Below, piece by piece: positions 7,320 through 12,824 of a stretch of DNA of 12,824 nucleotides. Location of the stretch: contig JASLDM010000125.1 in the NCBI GenBank assembly GCA_030151565.1, positions 1 to 12,824 on the forward strand. The letters are read 5' to 3'. The stretch is from Flavobacterium sp. Its GTDB lineage: Bacteria > Bacteroidota > Bacteroidia > Flavobacteriales > Flavobacteriaceae. The first letter of the stretch is position 1. Every line of letters starts with the position of its first letter. A program made the translations under genes and the position numbers. The notes under the pieces were generated by a model. The model was given only the letters and a program-made list of their open reading frames with translations, was not told where the DNA came from and ran no database searches.

Positions 7320-10300
7320 ATGGCAGTCCAAAATTTCGACGTTATTAATGCTCCGTTACAAGGAAAAAACCTAATTGAAGCAAGTGCTGGTACCGGAAAA
7401 ACATATTCATTGGCGGTTATGGCTGTTCGATTGGTTGTAGAAGAAAACCTGGCTTTAGACCAAATACTATTGGTTACTTTTACAGAAAAGGCAGTGGCTG
7501 AATTGCAAATTAGAGTTCGTAGTTTCATCAAAAAAGCCTATGCGTATGCATTAGATTCTAAGCAATCTCAAATAGATCCTTCTTTAAAAGCTATTGTTGA
7601 TAAAAATAAAGTACAAGCATTAGAAAACTTAAAAAAAGCTATTTTCGAATTAGATACGGTACATATATTTACCATTCACGGCTTTTGCCAACGCACACTT
7701 ACTCAATATGCCTTTTATACCAATGAGTCTTTTCAAAAAGAGTTGGTGACTGATTTAAACGATTATCTGTTAGATTTTTCTAAAGCCTATATTCGTGATT
7801 TCTTTTATCCTTTAACGATACAAGAAATTGATGAACTCCTTACCGTTTATACTGATTTTTCAAGTCCAGATGAGTTAGTCCTTTTTCTAACACAAGCAAA
7901 AGTTGCTAAAATTCCTACCTACCAGGAATACATTGAGTTTTATCAAACGCACGATTTTGGCAAAAACAATTCAAAGGTTCGGGAACGCCTTGCAGTACTA
8001 CAAAGCAATCCTGCTACAAAACAAATCATAGATGCCTTATACCATCTTAAAAACGACAATCAATTCCAAAAAATAATAGAGCAGAACAATGTGCTCACAT
8101 TTGATGACCTAATACTCAATCTGCATCAAAACATATCAGATAATCTTGTAGCCATCTTTAAAGATAAGTATAAAGCCTTGTTTATTGATGAGTTTCAAGA
8201 CACAGATCAATTACAATATGAAATTTTCACACGTTTGTTTAAAACGCAAACAACCTTTTATATAGGCGACCCTAAACAAGCCATTTACTCGTTTAGAAAT
8301 GCTGATATTAATACTTATTTTAGAGCAAAACAGGAGGTTGATACCATTTATAATTTGGACAAAAACTATCGTTCCACAAAAAACTTAGTAAATGCTGTAA
8401 ACGAATTGTTTGATTCTTCGAATACCCACGAGGGTCTAAATCCTTTTTACTTTAACACGAACGATTGTCAAATAGAACACATACCTATTATAGCTCACAA
8501 TGAGGAAGTAAACTATTTGCGATTCAATGATGAAATTGTTGAAAAGCCTTTCTATGTCAATCAATTTAGCGATCTGGAAACAATTGCTGATGATATTCTT
8601 AGTTTTTTAAATTATGGTAAGCATCACGGTAAAACAATTGCTCCGAACCAAATTGCTGTGCTAGCCAAAAACAATGAAGATTTAGCTGCTTTAAAGTTAT
8701 TATTGGCAGCTAAAAAAATTCCAGCAGTCATTGTTAGCGAACAAAAAATATTTGACACCGAAGAAAGCAAACTTGTACGCAGTATTTTAAAAGCAATAGC
8801 TACAAGAAGTATCAAAGACATAAGAACTTTCCTTAATTTTAGTCTGTTTAATTTTTCTTTAAGTGAACTAAAAAACTTGGAATATACCGAGTTAATTTCT
8901 CAATTTTTTAATTACTACAATCGATACGATCAATATGGCTTGTACGACACTTTGATGACCGTATTTCAAAACTTTAATATTGAAGCTTATTGCAAGGAGA
9001 ATAGTAAACAAAGTATTCAATATTGGGCCAATTTAAATCAAATTGCGGAACAGTTACAACACCTACAAACACAAGAATCTTTAAGCTTAGAAGATTTAAT
9101 TACTAAAATGCAATTGCCTTCTTTTGCAGCAGAAGAAATCTATCAAACACGAATTGAATCAGATGAAAAAGCCATACAATTACTAACCATTCATCGTTCA
9201 AAAGGCTTGGAGTTTGACTATGTTTTTACAGGAAATATAAACTTTGGAATGCGCAATTCTTATCCTGGTTTTGTCAAGTTTTACAACCCTACCCAAAAAG
9301 TGTTTCAATTGGAGCTTAGCTTGAGTAATTTGCCTTATTATAATATTTATTTCACGAATGCAAGACAACAAGAATACAGAAGGTTACTCTACGTTGCACT
9401 CACAAGAGCTAAGTATGGAATTTTTATATATACCACAGAAAGCAAAAGAAAACCTTGGGGGGCATTTTTTTCGATATGGGCAAATAAAGACTTCAACAGT
9501 ATTGCGCGTAATTTCTCTTTTATAAATGACCAAAAAGAGTACAAGAGCAACACAGCAGATTTAGTTCAGCACACGCCCGAAATAAATCTAAATGTACTAG
9601 ATAAAAACTGGAGAAAAGTATCGTTCTCCTCCTTAAACTATATGCACGAATATGTACCCGTTGTAGATGTAGTACAAGAAGAAAACTCACCCTATGATGC
9701 GTTTATTTTTAAAACATTGGCTAAAGGAGCCCGTACAGGTGATCTAATTCACGCTATTTTTGAATACATCGATTTTAATAACCCTGCACAATGGAAAAAA
9801 GTTATTGAAAAAAGCATCGGCATTTATGATTCCAAAAAACTAGAATTATATCAAGAAAATTTAGAACTTTTTATCCAACACGTCGTTGAAAGCCCTATTT
9901 CAATTGGAGCAACAACTTTTAAACTTCAGGATATTAGCAAGGATAAGAAAATTAATGAATTAGAATTTAATTTACGTTTAAAGGGAATTCGTACCCCTGA
10001 ATTACAAAAGTTAGAAAACACTAAGTTGGAGCTCAAAATTCAAACGAATTCGGAACTGAACGGAATGCTAAATGGCTTGATTGATTTGATTTTTGAATAT
10101 GAGGGGAAATACTATATCCTAGACTGGAAATCAAATTATTTGGGAAATACGCTTGAGCAGTACAACCAAGAGCAACTTCAAAAAGCAATGACACAAAACA
10201 ACTATCATTTGCAGTATGCTATTTATAGTGTGGCTTTGAAAAAATATCTAGAATCTAAACTTCCAGATTTTGATTATGACAAACACTTCGGGGGAATACT

Positions 10301-10403
10301 CTATTTGTTTGTACGAGGTATGCGTAACGACCGTGCTACAGGGGTGTTTACAAATAAGATTTCTGCATCTGATATGGCTGTTTTAGAAAAAGTTTTTTAT
10401 TAA
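7320..10403 (+). CDS. recB: RecBCD enzyme subunit RecB (exodeoxyribonuclease V beta, 3'-5' helicase and nuclease)
   Basis: A 1027-residue superfamily 1A helicase fused to a PD-(D/E)xK nuclease; E. coli RecB has 1180. It unwinds and cuts DNA from double-strand ends and loads RecA after Chi. Helicase motifs are Walker A ASAGTGKT (21-28), motif Ia VTFTEKAVAEL (52-62), FTIHGFCQRTL (117-127), motif II LFIDEFQDTD (287-296), motif III GDPKQAIYSFRNAD (316-329), motif IV NYRST (349-353), motif V LTIHRSKGLEF (622-632) and motif VI LLYVALTRAK (689-698). The C-terminal nuclease keeps GDLIHAIFE (His811), ELEF (881-883), GLIDLIF (Asp922), ILDWKS (Asp935, Lys937) and LQYAIY (964-969), so it should be active. 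The start lies 2 nt after recC and gives an N-terminus leading directly into Walker A. No frameshift or missing key residue was found. It is the last gene of the operon; no hairpin terminator is visible after it. Confidence 0.96.
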   Translation: MAVQNFDVINAPLQGKNLIEASAGTGKTYSLAVMAVRLVVEENLALDQILLVTFTEKAVAELQIRVRSFIKKAYAYALDSKQSQIDPSLKAIVDKNKVQALENLKKAIFELDTVHIFTIHGFCQRTLTQYAFYTNESFQKELVTDLNDYLLDFSKAYIRDFFYPLTIQEIDELLTVYTDFSSPDELVLFLTQAKVAKIPTYQEYIEFYQTHDFGKNNSKVRERLAVLQSNPATKQIIDALYHLKNDNQFQKIIEQNNVLTFDDLILNLHQNISDNLVAIFKDKYKALFIDEFQDTDQLQYEIFTRLFKTQTTFYIGDPKQAIYSFRNADINTYFRAKQEVDTIYNLDKNYRSTKNLVNAVNELFDSSNTHEGLNPFYFNTNDCQIEHIPIIAHNEEVNYLRFNDEIVEKPFYVNQFSDLETIADDILSFLNYGKHHGKTIAPNQIAVLAKNNEDLAALKLLLAAKKIPAVIVSEQKIFDTEESKLVRSILKAIATRSIKDIRTFLNFSLFNFSLSELKNLEYTELISQFFNYYNRYDQYGLYDTLMTVFQNFNIEAYCKENSKQSIQYWANLNQIAEQLQHLQTQESLSLEDLITKMQLPSFAAEEIYQTRIESDEKAIQLLTIHRSKGLEFDYVFTGNINFGMRNSYPGFVKFYNPTQKVFQLELSLSNLPYYNIYFTNARQQEYRRLLYVALTRAKYGIFIYTTESKRKPWGAFFSIWANKDFNSIARNFSFINDQKEYKSNTADLVQHTPEINLNVLDKNWRKVSFSSLNYMHEYVPVVDVVQEENSPYDAFIFKTLAKGARTGDLIHAIFEYIDFNNPAQWKKVIEKSIGIYDSKKLELYQENLELFIQHVVESPISIGATTFKLQDISKDKKINELEFNLRLKGIRTPELQKLENTKLELKIQTNSELNGMLNGLIDLIFEYEGKYYILDWKSNYLGNTLEQYNQEQLQKAMTQNNYHLQYAIYSVALKKYLESKLPDFDYDKHFGGILYLFVRGMRNDRATGVFTNKISASDMAVLEKVFY

Positions 10404-10421
10404 TTTTTCATAACGTCACAC

Positions 10422-10447
10422 TTTGTCTTTCAGCGGTCGCATCTTTG
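10422..10447 (+). promoter_or_regulatory. candidate promoter of the beta-repeat gene
   Basis: TTTG at 10422-10425 and CATCTTTG at 10440-10447 (one mismatch to TAnnTTTG) are again 14 nt apart, the same spacing as at 648-673. Transcription would begin near 10454, giving a leader of about 18 nt before the ATG at 10472. Confidence 0.35.
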
Positions 10448-10471
10448 CTCTGTAATAAAAAACCAACGATT

Positions 10472-10774
10472 ATGAATGTCCTTAAAATCAGCGATGGAAA
10501 GCTGGAATTAAGAAATCCGAATGGTTCATTTATCAGAGTTATTAAAACCTCTGGAGTTCTTAATAGCACTATGCATACAAACGGATCGCTAATCCTTCTT
10601 ACAACAGATAAAGGATGTGTAGAGCTTCGTAAAGTGTCTGGAGTATTGATACGTACTATTGTGCTGTTTAGAGCTCGTAATGCGAGCTTTTCTGGAGATG
10701 ATGTGTTAATTACTTGCTCAAATGGTAAAATGGAGCTTCGCAGACAAACAGGTACTCTTATTACAACCTACTAA
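10472..10774 (+). CDS. small three-repeat beta-strand protein
   Basis: A 100-residue protein made of imperfect repeats with a period of about 37-38 residues. The units start at GKLELRNPNGSFIRVI (9-24), GCVELRKVSGVLIRTI (48-63) and GKMELRRQTGTLITT (85-99). Between them lie strand pairs ending NGSLILLTTDKG (37-48) and GDDVLITCSNG (75-85). The pattern [VL]ELR-x(3)-G-x-[LF]-I, alternating with hydrophobic strands and glycine turns, suggests a small beta-propeller-like or beta-barrel fold, or an oligomer that completes one. There is no signal peptide, so it is probably cytoplasmic. I cannot name a family or function. The ATG at 10472 is preferred; a TTG 27 nt upstream is in frame but sits inside the candidate -7 box. 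The 68 nt between recB and this gene hold a candidate promoter, so it is probably transcribed separately from recDCB. Confidence 0.75.
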   Translation: MNVLKISDGKLELRNPNGSFIRVIKTSGVLNSTMHTNGSLILLTTDKGCVELRKVSGVLIRTIVLFRARNASFSGDDVLITCSNGKMELRRQTGTLITTY

Positions 10775-10828
10775 AGAATGTATTTTAATGATTAATGTTT
10801 GTTGTTTAAATTTCTATGTTCAAGATAA

Positions 10829-10898
10829 GATTCCACCTATCACTAGAGTGGTGGAGTCTGACTCTTGTTAAGTAATTCTTCAAACGCGAATCACCACT
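10829..10898 (+). promoter_or_regulatory. structured leader with competing inverted repeats
   Basis: GATTCCAC (10829-10836) can pair with GTGGAGTC (10851-10858), with one G-T pair, around a 14-nt loop that contains the smaller palindrome CACTAGAGTG. The segment AGTGGTGG (10847-10854) can instead pair with TCACCACT (10891-10898), 25 nt before the next ATG, with one G-T pair. A third short pairing is GAGT (10854-10857) with ACTC (10861-10864). The pairings are mutually exclusive. No poly-T follows the first hairpin, so a simple terminator is not convincing; it may be a 5' UTR control element. Confidence 0.3.
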
Positions 10899-10922
10899 AC
10901 GTAACCTTACAAAAACACGATA

Positions 10923-12083
10923 ATGAAAAACATTGCAGAAAAAATCATTTACAGTCTTGTAAATGCTTCAGAAAAAATAAATGATGCCACTACAAATGAC
11001 TTTGTAGCACAGCTTTTAAAGACGTATACGATCCAACTAGATAACGGTTATTGGAAAGATTTGGTTAAAGACCAAACTGTTGGACAGGGTATGGGGTTAA
11101 CATTTGCATACCACATTGATGTTGCACCTAAAGATGATGATTTGACAAAAAATAGAGGAGGAAAATACCTATTTGATTCTTTATTATTTTTATTAGAAAG
11201 CTTGCATTTAATCAATGCCGTATCCTCTGAACGACTTGTTGATTATTCATTAAATAATTCGCTTGATGCTAGAACTTATGCATCTGTTAAAATGTTTCAA
11301 AATATTTTACTTCGAATGATCTATTATAAAGATGCTTTTGATATTTCAAAGTATTTGAAAGGTTCTTTTGAAAGGATTGGAGGAATTACAGACGAAGAGT
11401 TACTTTTAAAAAGTGTAAGGGAGGAGTCCTTTTTAACAAGTTCATTGGTTGGTATTCGCAATATCGATGATCCGCTACTGATTATGACTACAGCAATATA
11501 CTATTTATTGACTCATAAAAATGTAGACGAGGCTCTGAATGCAATGATTGAAAACAAAGACATTCATCATTATAGCATACTTGTTTGCAGTGTGTTAGGG
11601 AGTTTGTTTTATGAAGACAACTATGATTTTTCGAATGTAAAAAATATTGAGGCAACAGCACTTGTACAAAGGCTAAATGAAGTTTATCCAGCTGACTTTG
11701 AGTTACCTGTGTTTGAAGAAATTTGGCAAAAATACACGATTAATGAATTCAATCGTATGCGTTATGTTACAGAAGGAAAAGACCCAAGTACGTATGTAGA
11801 CGATCCTGCCTTGAATATTTATTTAGAAGATGAAGATCAGGCTCATAATGAAGATTATACAGATACAATTATATTGAATAGAGTCGCGTTTGGCTTGAAA
11901 AATGGATATATCAGTGAATATGGCCATATTTTAGATCCCCATAAATATAATTATGATCCAGACTTTATACGCCATATAGAAGGCTGTTTTGGTAATCCAG
12001 ATTATTTTTTGGAATCCTTTATGATTTGGAAATATCGCGAGGATTATCCTGTTGATGAAATGATTGCATATTTAGATAACTAA
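10923..12083 (+). CDS. hypothetical 386-residue helical protein, possible degenerate ADP-ribosylglycohydrolase-like
   Basis: A 386-residue acidic protein that looks largely alpha-helical, without signal peptide or membrane helix. I recognise no intact catalytic motif. Residues 187-232 (IMTTAIYYLLTHKN, VDEALNAMIENKDIHHY, VLGSLFYE) line up by eye, without gaps, with the C-terminal ADP-ribosylglycohydrolase block of the form AlwaLl-x-s-feeAL-x(6)-GGDaDT-x(5)-GalaGa-yG. The two metal-binding Asp of GGDaDT would be Ile211 and His213 here. The first Asp-Asp motif of that family is not convincing, although DDDLT occurs at 71-75. If the resemblance is real, this would be a non-catalytic or altered relative of the enzyme encoded next. 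Residues 284-315 are rich in acidic residues. The 148 nt before the ATG hold structured inverted repeats, and a strong hairpin lies 28 nt after the stop, so the gene seems to be its own unit. Confidence 0.7.
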   Translation: MKNIAEKIIYSLVNASEKINDATTNDFVAQLLKTYTIQLDNGYWKDLVKDQTVGQGMGLTFAYHIDVAPKDDDLTKNRGGKYLFDSLLFLLESLHLINAVSSERLVDYSLNNSLDARTYASVKMFQNILLRMIYYKDAFDISKYLKGSFERIGGITDEELLLKSVREESFLTSSLVGIRNIDDPLLIMTTAIYYLLTHKNVDEALNAMIENKDIHHYSILVCSVLGSLFYEDNYDFSNVKNIEATALVQRLNEVYPADFELPVFEEIWQKYTINEFNRMRYVTEGKDPSTYVDDPALNIYLEDEDQAHNEDYTDTIILNRVAFGLKNGYISEYGHILDPHKYNYDPDFIRHIEGCFGNPDYFLESFMIWKYREDYPVDEMIAYLDN

Positions 12084-12111
12084 TCCAATTATCTAAAATC
12101 AAATAAACTAG

Positions 12112-12143
12112 AATAAAGGGAGATGTAAAAATCTCCCTTTATT
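12112..12143 (+). terminator. hairpin terminator
   Basis: A 13-bp perfect inverted repeat: AATAAAGGGAGAT at 12112-12124 and its complement ATCTCCCTTTATT at 12131-12143, with a 6-nt loop GTAAAA. The 3' arm ends in a T-rich CTTTATT followed by A/T-rich sequence, as in intrinsic terminators. It lies 28 nt after the stop of the 386-residue gene and 112 nt before the next start, so it should end that transcript. The symmetry would allow function on either strand. Confidence 0.75.
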
Positions 12144-12255
12144 GAATATATACAGTTCTTCTTTTTATAAAAAGTAACATTAATTTTTAAAGATGCCTTT
12201 TTAAAATCAAAAGTAAGCGCTTCCTTTAACAATAAAATAAAAACCTATATTGATT

Positions 12256-12824
12256 ATGCAAAATCTATCTAAAAACATACTCTTTGGCGTTGCAGTAGCA
12301 GATGCTTTGGGGGTGCCGATTGAATTTAAAACGGCTCAAGAAATAAACATTGCTGATGTAGATTCAAATTATAAAACTGCTAAAAACCGTGAACTAGGTT
12401 TTGGAACTTGGGAGAAACCTGTAGGAACCTTTAGTGACGATTCATCATTGACTTTTTGTACTGCAGAATACTTGAGTCAAAACGAAAGTGATTTAAACCT
12501 GTTATTAGACCGTTTTAGTGATTGGATGAGTGATGGGTATTGGACTACAGACGGGGATTCCTTTGATGTTGGAAGAACGACGCATTTGGCAATTCTAAAC
12601 TTTGACCAAAAGCGTGATTGGACTACATCTGGATTGAACACGGAACAAGATAACGGTAACGGATCATTGATGCGCATTTCTCCTTTGTTATTTCCTTTGC
12701 TATTTGACAAGAAAATTACCGATCCGTATTCCTATATTGCCAATTTCAGTAGCCTGACACACGGACACGCACTTTCTATTGACAGTTGCTATATTTACTT
12801 ACAATTTGCCAAGCATTTATACAC
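12256..12824 (+). CDS. ADP-ribosylglycohydrolase family protein (3' end outside window)
   Basis: The first 189 codons of an ADP-ribosylglycohydrolase (ARH/DraG-like) protein; the frame is still open at the window end. Enzymes of this family remove ADP-ribose from proteins, nucleic acids or small molecules using two Mg ions. Visible motifs are GVAVADALGVPIEF (11-24, normally GxxxGDALGxPxEF, with Ala15 for the common Gly), GTFSDDSSLTF (57-67, the first metal-binding motif with Ser for the usual Thr), DVGRTTHLAI (104-113), NGNGSLMRISPL (133-144) and SSLTHGHALSID (165-176). The C-terminal GGDxDT motif would lie beyond the window, so activity cannot be fully judged. The ATG at 12256 gives an N-terminus that matches the family directly. 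The 112 nt between the terminator hairpin and the start are very AT-rich; I saw no convincing promoter boxes there. Confidence 0.9.
   Translation, partial: MQNLSKNILFGVAVADALGVPIEFKTAQEINIADVDSNYKTAKNRELGFGTWEKPVGTFSDDSSLTFCTAEYLSQNESDLNLLLDRFSDWMSDGYWTTDGDSFDVGRTTHLAILNFDQKRDWTTSGLNTEQDNGNGSLMRISPLLFPLLFDKKITDPYSYIANFSSLTHGHALSIDSCYIYLQFAKHLY

Noticed and set aside
12215..12222. 8-bp palindrome AAGCGCTT before the ADP-ribosylglycohydrolase gene
   Set aside because: Too short to distinguish from chance and without flanking symmetry.
12477..12710. 77-residue reading frame on the - strand
   Set aside because: It lies wholly inside the well-supported ADP-ribosylglycohydrolase gene and shows no recognisable motif.
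1..12824. Search by eye for CRISPR arrays, insertion sequences, attachment repeats, tRNA and rRNA
   Set aside because: No regularly spaced repeats, transposase or integrase motifs, or RNA gene signatures were seen on either strand.

Overview
The window is AT-rich (roughly one third GC by eye) and every supported gene lies on the + strand. Start codons mostly lack Shine-Dalgarno sequences. Candidate promoters resemble the Bacteroidota TTTG / TAnnTTTG pattern, and several proteins look like Bacteroidota families (a beta-flower-type secreted protein, a DUF6804-like membrane protein). A member of the Flavobacteriia or a near relative is the best guess; this is inference, since no rRNA or marker gene is present.

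Layout. Positions 1-1589 hold four small genes: the tail of a small membrane protein, a secreted beta-repeat protein with an unusual FKx tail, a short four-cysteine protein, and an unrecognised 199-residue protein. Positions 1622-10403 are the core: a WYL-domain transcriptional regulator followed almost without gaps by recD, recC and recB, which together encode a complete RecBCD (exodeoxyribonuclease V) helicase-nuclease. The regulator-recD gap is 21 nt, recD and recC overlap by 4 nt, and the recC-recB gap is 2 nt, so the four genes probably form one transcription unit. All helicase motifs of RecD and RecB and the RecB nuclease residues can be read. An 18-bp perfect palindrome just before the regulator start is a candidate operator. 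Positions 10472-12824 hold a small three-repeat beta protein, a 386-residue protein with a possible degenerate ADP-ribosylglycohydrolase-like segment, a clear hairpin terminator, and the first 189 codons of a genuine ADP-ribosylglycohydrolase cut by the window end.

How the genes fit together. RecB (3'-5' helicase plus nuclease), RecC (scaffold and presumed Chi scanner) and RecD (5'-3' helicase) would process double-strand DNA ends for repair and degrade foreign linear DNA. Placing a WYL regulator first in the operon suggests that the complex is controlled by DNA damage or a nucleic-acid/nucleotide ligand, as for other WYL regulators of repair and defence loci. This link is inference from gene order. 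No mobile element, integrase, tRNA, rRNA or CRISPR array was seen, and no gene-free stretch exceeds 300 bases.
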